8,062 bases of DNA from a bacterium (GCA_025362415.1 JANYGM010000088.1:1-8062), one strand, 5' to 3'; positions 1 through 6,217 are shown, counted from the stretch's first letter. Numbers and translations: made by a program. The notes: generated by a model not told the origin, from the sequence alone.

Positions 1-798
1 GTCTGAAGCACTTGCAAAAATAAACATTTTTGCTCTAAACTTATCTCCATTAGCTACTACATTTGATTCTGCTGCATACGTTGCATCAATTTTATCAAAT
101 TTAATAACTTTACCAGTAATCTCTGCTCCTAGTTTTTTCAAAATGATACCTTCTGTACGAAGTATTTCACTTTGTCTGTGTGTAAGTACCGCAAGTGCCG
201 CAGCAGCAGGAGTTTGAGCAAAGTTAGCTTCGGCAAATTTCTTATTTCTCTGCGCACCATCACTTTTATATAATGGATTTTTGCTGTTATCTTCCGCCAA
301 TTGTGGTAAAGTTTCCTCTTTTATATCAGCAATTCCAGCTACTTTTTTTGTAAAGTCTTTCAGACTGGTTTCAAGTTTCCAACCTAAGCCAGATTTATTT
401 GCACCAACCATAAGAATTTCCAATTTAGTTTCCTCCGCAGGATTAACCAGAAGTCCGTTTGGGCCAAGTCCACCAGCAACATCTTTCATAATTTTCTTTT
501 TGAGAACATCTAATTCCTCTACCATTCTTATTCTTTCAGCTCTAACCTTTTCTGCTTTTGCCATAGCAGCAATACCCTCAGGTTTATTACCTTCTTGTTT
601 CACTTCTCTAGCGAAAGCTGACATAGTACAGTCATTGGTTAGTTTAGCATCAATTTGCGTATGTATAAGTGCCTCATTTAATTCTAGGAACTTGTTGATA
701 ATTGATGAGCTTACTTGTAGTGCGAGCATAGCCGTAAGTACAAGATACATCAAATTTATCATCTGTTGCCTAGGGGACTCTTTAGCTCCTCCAGCCAT
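1..798 (-). CDS. gldM: GldM/PorM, type IX secretion and gliding motor protein (N-terminal 266 residues, cut by window edge)
   Basis: GldM is an inner-membrane protein whose long periplasmic part reaches the GldK/GldN ring. With GldL it forms the proton-driven motor of type IX secretion and gliding. The ATG at 798 opens a frame that runs without a stop through position 1. The protein begins MAGGAKESPRQQMINLMY, the hallmark GldM start, followed by one membrane helix at about residues 14-35. The Arg at residue 10 aligns with Flavobacterium johnsoniae GldM R9, which is implicated in motor function. The rest is periplasmic: a helical stretch around residues 75-100, then beta-rich sequence and an Ala-rich helical segment ending near the edge. 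GldM is usually about 500 residues, so roughly half is present. It follows gldL after an 82-bp gap that contains a strong hairpin. gldN is expected just beyond the edge. Identification is confident from the N-terminus and the gene order. Confidence 0.95.
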   Translation of the reverse strand, partial: MAGGAKESPRQQMINLMYLVLTAMLALQVSSSIINKFLELNEALIHTQIDAKLTNDCTMSAFAREVKQEGNKPEGIAAMAKAEKVRAERIRMVEELDVLKKKIMKDVAGGLGPNGLLVNPAEETKLEILMVGANKSGLGWKLETSLKDFTKKVAGIADIKEETLPQLAEDNSKNPLYKSDGAQRNKKFAEANFAQTPAAAALAVLTHRQSEILRTEGIILKKLGAEITGKVIKFDKIDATYAAESNVVANGDKFRAKMFIFASASD

Positions 799-832
799 AA
801 TTTTATTATTATTTAGTTAAAGTTTAGTTTAT

Positions 833-857
833 GGATAACCATTAAAAATGGTTATCC
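833..857 (-). repeat. Perfect hairpin between gldL and gldM
   Basis: The arms GGATAACCATT (833-843) and AATGGTTATCC (847-857) are exact reverse complements, giving an 11-bp stem with a 3-base loop. It lies 23 bases past the gldL stop and about 35 bases before the gldM start. No U-rich run follows on the transcribed strand (the next bases read ATAAACTAAAC), so it does not look like a standard intrinsic terminator. A role in mRNA processing, 3'-end protection of the gldL message, or partial attenuation is inferred. Confidence 0.75.
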
Positions 858-880
858 TAGATAATTACATCATTTTTCAG

Positions 881-1678
881 TTATGCTTGCGCTCCTTTCA
901 TAGCACTAAGCATTGAACCATAAACCTTATTCAGAGAAGTAAGATTAGTAGTAAGACCAGACAATTGCGTTTTGAATTGTTCAGCATCTTTAGATGCACC
1001 CACAACACTTTCCATTGCAGTAGCAAGACCACCATAATATTTGTTAAGTGCAGTGATATATTTTTTGCTGTCTTGCAATTCCATTTCGTAAGACGCATTC
1101 AAAGAACTAAGTGTCTTAGTCAAATTTTGGATTTGTGCATGATAATTTTTTGCATCTTTAGACGCATCAGCCATTGCAGTCATTGCAGTCATTGTAGAAG
1201 AATAAGACTTATTCATTTCAACAAGTGAAGTAGAAGCTAATTTTACATTTTTAGCATAGTCTGCAGTTGCAACAGATGCATCACCCAAAGCACTCATTTT
1301 AGTGACATTATCAGCCAAGTCTTTCATACCAACACCAAGATTTTTTACTTTATCTGGAGTGATACTTTCAGCAAGAGATGCTTCAATGGCAGCCAATTTA
1401 AGTGCTACTTTTTCATCTTTTGGAGGACCTTGTGGAGCAATATTACCAAGCACTGACCAATCTGCTTCTTCGTGTGGAGGGTCAATTGGACCAATACCGT
1501 AAACAAAGAAGATACCAGCTTCAGTCAAAAGACCAATTGTAAGCATTGTACCTGCACCTTCCCAGTGCATAATTTTAAATAGTGCGCCCACGATAACAAC
1601 CGCAGCACCAAAGCCTACTACTCTTGGAACGATGTAGTGGTAAAGATAACGAACTCCGCTTAATTTTTTTTCAGACAT
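881..1678 (-). CDS. gldL: GldL/PorL, proton-channel subunit of the type IX secretion and gliding motor
   Basis: The product (265 aa) is the inner-membrane partner of GldM; in Flavobacterium five GldL surround a GldM dimer. Two membrane helices are visible at about residues 20-36 and 43-62, joined by a short turn containing KIMHWEG. K35, H38 and E53 (in LLTEAGIFF) match F. johnsoniae GldL K27, H30 and E49; the Glu is the proposed proton-carrying residue within the membrane. After an acidic/proline linker (65-89) comes a long cytoplasmic helical tail. It contains three related 27-residue units (133-159, 171-197, 227-253), each opening with (D/G)AS and ending with a (L/M)N-x-x-Y pattern. The ATG at 1678 is the natural start because the first helix follows directly. 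The gene sits 95 bp downstream of gldK. Identification is firm. Confidence 0.97.
   Translation of the reverse strand: MSEKKLSGVRYLYHYIVPRVVGFGAAVVIVGALFKIMHWEGAGTMLTIGLLTEAGIFFVYGIGPIDPPHEEADWSVLGNIAPQGPPKDEKVALKLAAIEASLAESITPDKVKNLGVGMKDLADNVTKMSALGDASVATADYAKNVKLASTSLVEMNKSYSSTMTAMTAMADASKDAKNYHAQIQNLTKTLSSLNASYEMELQDSKKYITALNKYYGGLATAMESVVGASKDAEQFKTQLSGLTTNLTSLNKVYGSMLSAMKGAQA
1172..1198 (-). repeat. In-frame 9-bp tandem repeat within gldL
   Basis: CATTGCAGT occurs at 1172-1180 and 1181-1189, followed by a degenerate copy at 1190-1198. The unit length is a multiple of three, and it encodes a T-A-M / T-M-T repeat around residues 161-169 in the helical tail, between the first and second 27-residue protein units. 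Copy-number change would add or remove three residues without breaking the frame. Confidence 0.6.
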
Positions 1679-1732
1679 TTTAGTAACACGTTTTAGTTAA
1701 ATTGGTTTTTTGATTTTTAAAGATACTATTTT

Positions 1733-1756
1733 TCAAAGTTATTGGTTATACTTTGA
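1733..1756 (-). promoter_or_regulatory. Possible -7 box and 7-bp inverted repeat between gldK and gldL
   Basis: The minus strand reads TAACTTTG at 1741-1734, a full match to the Bacteroidota -7 consensus TAnnTTTG, about 55 bases before the gldL ATG. No TTG/TTTG -33 element is visible at the usual distance, so an internal promoter is only a possibility. The same bases take part in an inverted repeat, TCAAAGT (1733-1739) with ACTTTGA (1750-1756), with a 10-base loop. Chance occurrence is plausible in such AT-rich DNA. Confidence 0.35.
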
Positions 1757-1773
1757 GTTGGTTTGATTGGTAA

Positions 1774-2976
1774 TTATCTTTTTGTACTTCCGTATTCAGA
1801 ACCAGAAGAACGCCCTAAGTATGTCATTGCGCAACGGAAACCTACAGCACTTGATGCAGAGTCGTGGAATTGGTATGTTCTTGTACCTGTTTCTAGGTAA
1901 TAAGCAATATCTTTCCAAGAACCACCTCTAATCATACGTTTTGGATAATCTCTTAGGTTAGGAGAACCAGTACCTAGTTTGCTACCTTTGTCTTGTGGGT
2001 CATAAACAGGATTTATATCCCAAACAATAGGAGATGCGGATTCATAGTAAGCATCTTGACACCATTCCGCCACATTTCCAGCCATATCATAAAGTCCCCA
2101 GTCATTAGAGAAATACGATGCTACAGGAGCTGTATAAGAAAAACCATCATCATAGTAATTACCCCTACCTGGTTTAAAATTAGCTAACATACAACCAAGC
2201 GTGTTACGAGTGTATGGGTTTCCCCAAGGATATTTAGCCAAATCACGTCCACCTTTCGCAGAATATTCCCATTCAGCTTCTGTTGGAAGTCTAAAACGAG
2301 GAGATGCCACAAGCCCTTGTTCTACAACACGGTAACGGTTTAAGTGCATTGTTCTCCACTGACAGAATAAAGTTGCTTGTGTCCACTTTATGCCAACAAC
2401 TGGGAAGTCGTCAAAGGCTGGGTGGTCAAAGTAATATTCTAGCATTGGGTCGCCCATGTGGTGAGCATAATCTTTTACCCATCTGTCCACATTTGGATAG
2501 GCTTTTTCCATTACTTGAATAGAATCAGGCTTAGCACCATTTGGGTCAAATATTTTTTTCATTACGTCTTCTTCGTAATCTGGGTCAAGTGGTACAGCAC
2601 CTGTTGCATAAGCCATTAGTGTTTCAGTGAACAAACGGTATTGATTATTTGTAACCTCCGTTTCGTCCATATAAAAAGCACTAATAGTAATTTGCTTGTT
2701 ATAGTTGATTTGTGTTTGAGGCACATCTTCGTCAGCTTGTCCCATATGAAATGTACCAGCAGGAATAACGACCATACTTTGTGGGCGGTACTGATCCCAA
2801 CCTTGACGCACTTGGTCAAAATTGTAAACTTCTCCTCTGGTTACTTTAATTCTAGCGTTGAGTTCTTCAGGTAATTTCCTCCCTCCTTTCTTTCCACCAA
2901 AAAGTCCGCAACTCTGCAAAAAAGCCGCCGCTATAACTATAGCGAAAAAGCTACTACTATTCCTCAATTTGTTCAT
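1774..2976 (-). CDS. gldK: GldK/PorK, outer-membrane lipoprotein of the type IX secretion ring (FGE-sulfatase fold)
   Basis: GldK is anchored to the outer membrane and, with GldN, builds the large periplasmic ring of the type IX system, contacted by GldM. The start chosen is the ATG at 2976 (400 aa), not the upstream in-frame ATG at 3069. The former gives a clean lipoprotein signal, MNKLRNSS plus a hydrophobic core, with lipobox L20-Q21-S22-C23. The upstream start would bury this behind 31 residues. From about residue 66 to 384 it is a formylglycine-generating-enzyme-like domain: VVIPAGTFHMG (69-79), DETEVTNNQY (104-113), RLPTEAEWEY (229-238), NVAEWC (301-306), RGGSW (350-354), VGFRCAM (378-384). 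Residues about 117-190 look like a GldK-type insertion. The paired active-site cysteines of true FGE after the RGGS motif are absent (the region reads WKDIAYYLETG), fitting a structural role. The gene lies between porP and gldL. Confidence 0.95.
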   Translation of the reverse strand: MNKLRNSSSFFAIVIAAAFLQSCGLFGGKKGGRKLPEELNARIKVTRGEVYNFDQVRQGWDQYRPQSMVVIPAGTFHMGQADEDVPQTQINYNKQITISAFYMDETEVTNNQYRLFTETLMAYATGAVPLDPDYEEDVMKKIFDPNGAKPDSIQVMEKAYPNVDRWVKDYAHHMGDPMLEYYFDHPAFDDFPVVGIKWTQATLFCQWRTMHLNRYRVVEQGLVASPRFRLPTEAEWEYSAKGGRDLAKYPWGNPYTRNTLGCMLANFKPGRGNYYDDGFSYTAPVASYFSNDWGLYDMAGNVAEWCQDAYYESASPIVWDINPVYDPQDKGSKLGTGSPNLRDYPKRMIRGGSWKDIAYYLETGTRTYQFHDSASSAVGFRCAMTYLGRSSGSEYGSTKR

Positions 2977-3089
2977 AACACTTATTATTGTTTGAAATAA
3001 AATTTCTTTACTTTGTTTGTAGAAAAGCATAATTCTGGAGTAAGCAAATACTATGCAATTGTTGTGCAAAAATGTATATTTTTTTTCAG

Positions 3090-3145
3090 TATTGCAAATT
3101 TATTCTAAAAAATTTTTAAATTATTATTATTATAAATTTGCAATA
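3090..3145 (-). repeat. 14-bp inverted repeat between porP and gldK
   Basis: TATTGCAAATTTAT (3090-3103) and ATAAATTTGCAATA (3132-3145) are exact reverse complements, separated by 28 AT-only or nearly AT-only bases. The right arm ends four bases from the porP stop codon, so the hairpin sits at the very 3' end of the porP reading frame. On the transcribed strand it is followed by A residues, not U residues, so it is not a textbook terminator. Its left arm contains the candidate gldK -7 box. Confidence 0.7.
3095..3102 (-). promoter_or_regulatory. Possible -7 box upstream of gldK
   Basis: The minus strand reads TAAATTTG at 3102-3095, a full match to TAnnTTTG. It would start transcription roughly 110 bases before the gldK ATG. 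No convincing -33 TTG lies 17-23 bases upstream. Because it is within an inverted repeat, the same word also occurs on the plus strand at 3133-3140, where no gene follows. Treat as a candidate internal promoter only. Confidence 0.3.
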
Positions 3146-3149
3146 GTTC

Positions 3150-4127
3150 TTAATGATTGTATCTAGGCGTTCTTTGCGCTGGTTTTTTAATGGGTGCTGG
3201 TGGTGCAATAGTATAAGCAACCATAAACTCGTGTGAGGTAGCAGACTTAGCTTGGCGACCTTGCAAAGTGTAATCAAAACTATAACCTGCTCTAAGTTCG
3301 GTATAACCAGCTTCATTTTTCTTAATATTCATACCAAGCATCACAATACCCGCATCTCCTTGTCTGTAAGAAAGTCCACCCCAAAACCTATCATCATAGG
3401 TAGCAATAGCAGAAACATCAAAAGAATAAGTGTTAAGGTCTGATTTTACCAAGAAAGATGGTGTTACTACAAGTTGGTCATTGACTGGTATATTATAACC
3501 TGCTGTCAAATATACATTTCTTGAAAGTGCATTTTTTAGTCCTGCAATACCATAATCAAATTCTGCTTGCAAAAGTCTAGTACCACTTACACCAACATAA
3601 AAATCTGGTGTTTGATAATATAAGCCAGCAGAAACATCAGGTTTTATTTGCATATTGCCACTACTTGCAATAGCTGAGTTTACCAATGGGTCGTCAGACT
3701 CTCTTGCACGCAAGATATTAAAGCGGTTTACTTGATTATATGCTCCAGCTCTTGCTCCTATTGAAAGTTTACCATTTCCTAGCGGAATATGATAAGCATA
3801 AGAAACTTGTAATTCTGTATTACGAACAGTTGATATTTGGTCATTAGTAATATGTATTCCTATACCACTTGTTTGCATAAAAGGTGCATCAAAACTTAGC
3901 ACTTGGCTATTTGGTGCGCCTCCTTGGTCAAAAGTACCATTATAACCCAACCATTGCGTCCTATGTAACAAAGCAAAATTTCCTTGTCCACGTATACCCG
4001 CATAAGCAGGATTATAAAACAATGTATTAAACATATATTGGCTAAATTGAGTTTCTTGTTGTGCAAATGCAGGCAAGCTGACAAGACAAACAAAAAACAT
4101 CAAGGCATTCGTAAATAATTTTTTCAT
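3150..4127 (-). CDS. porP: PorP/SprF-family type IX secretion outer-membrane protein
   Basis: The 325-aa product has a signal peptide, MKKLFTNALMFFVCLVSLPAFA, with likely cleavage after A22. It then shows the PorP/SprF signature: QQETQFSQYMFN, followed by FYNPAYAG (37-44) and a run of amphipathic beta strands typical of an outer-membrane barrel. Length fits the family, usually about 300-350 residues. In P. gingivalis PorP is encoded directly upstream of porK and is needed for type IX secretion. In F. johnsoniae, SprF is needed for secretion of the adhesin SprB. Here the gene leads the porP-gldK-gldL-gldM cluster, supporting the PorP assignment over a stray SprF paralogue, although the family has many paralogues and the two cannot be separated by sequence alone. 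A short Pro/basic tail (APPAPIKKPAQRTPRYNH) ends the protein. Confidence 0.88.
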   Translation of the reverse strand: MKKLFTNALMFFVCLVSLPAFAQQETQFSQYMFNTLFYNPAYAGIRGQGNFALLHRTQWLGYNGTFDQGGAPNSQVLSFDAPFMQTSGIGIHITNDQISTVRNTELQVSYAYHIPLGNGKLSIGARAGAYNQVNRFNILRARESDDPLVNSAIASSGNMQIKPDVSAGLYYQTPDFYVGVSGTRLLQAEFDYGIAGLKNALSRNVYLTAGYNIPVNDQLVVTPSFLVKSDLNTYSFDVSAIATYDDRFWGGLSYRQGDAGIVMLGMNIKKNEAGYTELRAGYSFDYTLQGRQAKSATSHEFMVAYTIAPPAPIKKPAQRTPRYNH

Positions 4128-4260
4128 TTTTTTTAGCGTAATAAGTTGATTGCGTTATAAAAGTAGTATGTTTTTTTGATATTGCAAAACTTTCAGTATT
4201 TTTTTTTGTAAAAAAAACTTCCTTCTTAGCTATATTCTTGACAAGCAAGAGAATAAGTTA

Positions 4261-4286
4261 AGAAAAAAATACTTTTTAAGTATTTT
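4261..4286 (-). terminator. Weak terminator-like hairpin downstream of hemD
   Basis: On the minus strand a 9-bp stem, AAAATACTT with AAGTATTTT (4286-4278 and 4274-4266, loop AAA), runs directly into further T residues (TTTCTT). The shape is that of an intrinsic terminator, but the stem has only one G-C pair and it lies about 260 bases past the hemD stop. It could end the hemD transcript before porP; it could equally be a chance product of AT-rich DNA. Confidence 0.3.
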
Positions 4287-4516
4287 GTCTAAGTAAAATG
4301 TTTTGAATTTTATTATAAAATCAACTTTTATACTAGGTTTATTAGTTTTGATGCGTAATAATACACTGTTTTTTTTTATTTACCAAACTTTTTTCAAAAA
4401 AATATTTTTTAAAGCTATTTTGTTACGTTTCCAAGTAGGTGTTTATACATTAATTTGTGCTTTGATTTGACTGAAAAATACATAATTATTTGGTTATCAA
4501 ATTTTTGTATTCATTC

Positions 4517-4544
4517 ATAATTCACAATTAATAATTCACAATTA
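4517..4544. repeat. Perfect 14-bp tandem duplication next to the hemD stop
   Basis: ATAATTCACAATTA occurs twice without a gap (4517-4530 and 4531-4544), ending one base before the hemD stop codon. The motif resembles short AATTCACAATT-type intergenic repeats that are dispersed in some bacterial genomes; that link is from memory of such repeats, not shown here. Confidence 0.75.
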
Positions 4545-4545
4545 C

Positions 4546-5337
4546 TTACTTTTTTATCTTGTTAGCAATCTGAATATAAGCCTCCAAAGCACCTGTCATA
4601 GAAGGCGCATTTGGCAGAGGTGCTTCTACATCTAAAATCAGCCCTGCATCTGTAACCGCCTTTGCCGTAGTGCTACCAAATGCCGCAATACGTGTATTTT
4701 CTTGGACAAAATCAGGAAAATTAGTAAACAAAGAATTGATGGCAGACGGGCTATAAAACGCCAAAATATCATATTTTACATCAGACAAATCAGACAAATC
4801 ACTTGCAACAGTGCGGTACAAGATAGCCTCCGTAAAATCATAGCCGTTTTCTTTCATATACGTAGGAATATCATCTTTTCTGACATCAGAGCAAGGATAC
4901 AAAAATTTTTCATCTTTGTATTTTTTGATAAAAGGCACAAGGTCAAGCGCATTTTTCACGCCTGTAAATACTTTTCTCTTACGAACTTGTATGTATTTTT
5001 GCAGATAATTAGCTGTTTGTTCAGAAATACAAAAATATTTCAAATCCTGTGGGATTTCAATTTTCAGTTCTTTTGCCAACGCAAAATAATAATCTACTGC
5101 GTGTCTGCTCGTAAAAACAACTGCTGTATGGTCTTGAATATTGACTTTTTGCTTTCTAAAATCTTTCAACGGAACAGGGTCCACTTGGATAAAAGAACGA
5201 AAATCTATTTTAAGATTATACTTTTTTGCCAACTCAAAATAGGGAGATTTTGGGTCTGTGGGTAATGGCTGGGTTACTAAAATACTTGCAACCTTTTTAA
5301 TGCGGTTCTGCACATTTTTTAATTGCGGTTCTTTCAT
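4546..5337 (-). CDS. hemD: Uroporphyrinogen-III synthase (HEM4 family)
   Basis: HemD closes hydroxymethylbilane into uroporphyrinogen III with inversion of ring D, the branch point to heme, siroheme and cobalamin, in the cytoplasm. The 263-aa product matches the Bacteroidota HemD form: ILVTQPLPTDPKSPYFELA near residue 20, VVFTSRHAVDYYF near 73-85, KYFCISEQTANYLQKY near 100-115, FLYPCSDVRKDDIP near 145-160, LYRTVASDLSDLSD, then AFYSPSAINSLF and IAAFGSTTAKAV (about 193-225). These fit the two alternating lobes of the family. The ATG at 5337 is preceded by an A/T-rich leader and a good -7 box. The SDLSDLSD stretch comes from a 9-bp tandem repeat (4781-4798). The gene reads in the same direction as the por/gld cluster but is separated from it by 418 bp, so it is probably its own unit. 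Confidence 0.92.
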   Translation of the reverse strand: MKEPQLKNVQNRIKKVASILVTQPLPTDPKSPYFELAKKYNLKIDFRSFIQVDPVPLKDFRKQKVNIQDHTAVVFTSRHAVDYYFALAKELKIEIPQDLKYFCISEQTANYLQKYIQVRKRKVFTGVKNALDLVPFIKKYKDEKFLYPCSDVRKDDIPTYMKENGYDFTEAILYRTVASDLSDLSDVKYDILAFYSPSAINSLFTNFPDFVQENTRIAAFGSTTAKAVTDAGLILDVEAPLPNAPSMTGALEAYIQIANKIKK

Positions 5338-5408
5338 TGTTTTGATAATTCTTTGAAGTTAGAAGCAGTAATTTTATATAAATAAGTATGAGTATTATTT
5401 CTGAGGCG

Positions 5409-5416
5409 CAAAGATA
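5409..5416 (-). promoter_or_regulatory. hemD promoter -7 box
   Basis: The minus strand reads TATCTTTG followed by CGCC at 5416-5409, a full match to TAnnTTTG and very like the classic Bacteroidota TATCTTTGC element. It lies about 72 bases before the hemD ATG. A TTTG at 5452-5449 is too far (about 32 bases) to be an ideal -33, so that half is weak. Confidence 0.55.
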
Positions 5417-5431
5417 CGAAATTAAATAGAT

Positions 5432-5476
5432 ATTCTGTTATTCTGTGCCAAAATAAATTATTCTGATAAAATTCTG
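5432..5476. repeat. Four ATTCTG copies in the hemD upstream region
   Basis: ATTCTG occurs at 5432, 5440, 5460 and 5471, all in the same orientation within 45 bases. They lie just upstream of the hemD -7 box in the region shared with the divergent small-gene set. The spacings (8, 20, 11) are not regular, so regulator binding is a guess and chance is possible. Confidence 0.35.
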
Positions 5477-5536
5477 TATTTATTTTTTCGTTTTTAATCT
5501 TTCAGTTAAAACTAAAAAAAACAAATTATAAAAAAA

Positions 5537-5569
5537 TTGTGTTTGTTATTAAAAAAATGCGTACTTTTG
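5537..5569 (+). promoter_or_regulatory. Promoter for the small-gene set at 5677
   Basis: TACTTTTG at 5562-5569 is a full match to TAnnTTTG. Upstream, TTG at 5537-5539 (22-base spacer) or TTTG at 5542-5545 (16-base spacer) could serve as -33. Transcription would begin near 5576, leaving a leader of about 100 bases with a possible stem (TTTTCTAT 5575-5582 with ATAGAAAA 5599-5606). Confidence 0.5.
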
Positions 5570-5676
5570 TGAAATTTTCTATTTTGATTGGTGTCGCTAT
5601 AGAAAAATCCCTAAATTTCACTATTAAGTCTTTAAATAGACCAAATAGTTTATTTACATAATAAATCAACAAAAAA

Positions 5677-5946
5677 ATGGCTGTTTACTGTGTATCTTAT
5701 AATGAACAAAATAAAGATAATGAGCCTTTAATTCAAGCAATACAGAATTATGGACTTTGGTGGCATCAAGCCCAATCCACGTGGTTTATAGAAACTAATC
5801 AAACTACTAGGCAAGTTCTTGATAACCTTAGAATATTTACAAGGACTGATGATAAGATTATTGTTGTTAAAGTTCAGAAAAGTTGGTGGGCTTCAGGGTA
5901 CACAAAAGAAGAATATGAATGGATGAAAAACAGAAATTTTTTATAA
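5677..5946 (+). CDS. Small protein resembling the Cas2-like 'SinR family'
   Basis: The 89-aa product begins MAVYCVSYNEQ and has the pattern of small ferredoxin-like proteins usually named 'SinR family': strand (AVYCVSY, 2-8), helix (EPLIQAIQNYG, 16-26), WWH then STWFIETN (34-41), helix (RQVLDNLRIFT, 45-55), DDKIIVVKV (58-66), then WWASGY and an aromatic C-terminal helix. This fold is shared with Cas2 and VapD. The resemblance is from memory of the family and no cas gene or CRISPR array is nearby. In Cas2 and many SinR-type proteins an Asp follows the first strand (SYD); here it is Asn9, which would argue against Cas2-like nuclease chemistry. Function is unknown. The start is set by the A-rich leader (CAACAAAAAA) and a promoter about 110 bases upstream. 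The stop lies one base before the next gene, so the two are probably co-translated. Confidence 0.75.
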   Translation: MAVYCVSYNEQNKDNEPLIQAIQNYGLWWHQAQSTWFIETNQTTRQVLDNLRIFTRTDDKIIVVKVQKSWWASGYTKEEYEWMKNRNFL

Positions 5947-5947
5947 T

Positions 5948-6217
5948 ATGACTCCACAAGATATACTCAATATTACAAATGTAGTGGTTTCACTAACTTT
6001 ATCTATTGGAGCAATAGCACTATCCATATTTTTTTACAGAGAAAGTAATAAGCAAAATAAAGAAACTGCGTTAATACAAACCGAAATTAAAAACGCAGTT
6101 CGTAATTTGGAAATACTACATGATAGAACTTATACAGATACATTTGGAGCTTTAAAAACTCAACTGGACGCAATGCAAAAGTATATTTTTAGCCTCCAGT
6201 TGGTAGTACAAAAATAA
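5948..6217 (+). CDS. Small single-helix membrane protein with helical cytoplasmic tail
   Basis: The 89-aa product has one predicted membrane helix at about residues 9-30 (ITNVVVSLTLSIGAIALSIFFY), followed by a charged helical region (31-58) and a segment YTDTFGALKTQLDAMQ (62-77). No enzyme motif is present. It begins one base after the stop of the upstream gene. The layout resembles a poorly characterised family of small membrane proteins with an N-terminal helix, a coiled segment containing a (Y)xDTFxxxxxxxxxM pattern and a C-terminal winged-helix domain; that is recollection, not a search. Here the frame stops at 6215-6217 while the adjacent frame carries on with winged-helix-like sequence, so this may be only the N-terminal part of a longer protein. 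Function is unknown. Confidence 0.7.
   Translation: MTPQDILNITNVVVSLTLSIGAIALSIFFYRESNKQNKETALIQTEIKNAVRNLEILHDRTYTDTFGALKTQLDAMQKYIFSLQLVVQK
6209..6217 (+). other. Candidate frameshift point (A5 run at the gene end)
   Basis: The frame of the membrane protein ends CAA AAA TAA. A step back of one base on the A run (6210-6214), or one extra A, would continue into ATA AGT GAA CCA AAT CAA and so read QK-ISEPNQ into the winged-helix-like frame that is open to 6435. The join would make one protein of about 162 residues. It could be a mutation, an assembly error in a homopolymer, or programmed slippage; the heptamer is not a classic slippery site. Confidence 0.45.

Larger units (their letters stand above)
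4128..4545. other. Non-coding gap between hemD and porP
   Basis: About 418 bases, very AT-rich, with many T and A homopolymers and no convincing coding frame. It must hold the end of the hemD transcript and any porP promoter. The best porP -7 candidate on the minus strand is AAGTTTTG (4192-4185), seven of eight to TAnnTTTG, with no clear -33. The section contains a terminator-like hairpin (4261-4286) and a 14-bp tandem duplication (4517-4544), listed separately. No RNA gene was recognised. Confidence 0.5.

Noticed and set aside
281..820. 179-codon open frame on the plus strand
   Set aside because: It lies wholly antisense to gldM, whose identity is firm; its composition is that of an antisense shadow and it has no recognisable domain.
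2977..3069. Upstream in-frame start extending GldK by 31 residues
   Set aside because: It would bury the lipoprotein signal and lipobox (LQSC) inside the protein; the ATG at 2976 gives a normal type II signal peptide.
3133..3140. Plus-strand TAAATTTG box
   Set aside because: It is the mirror of the candidate gldK box within the inverted repeat and no plus-strand gene follows.
4702..5265. 187-codon open frame on the plus strand
   Set aside because: It is antisense to hemD, which matches the Bacteroidota HemD pattern along its whole length; the antisense product has no family resemblance.
5677..5946. Idea that the Cas2-like gene marks a CRISPR-Cas locus
   Set aside because: No repeat-spacer array, cas1 or other cas gene is in the window, and the usual Asp is Asn; a stand-alone family member is the simpler reading.
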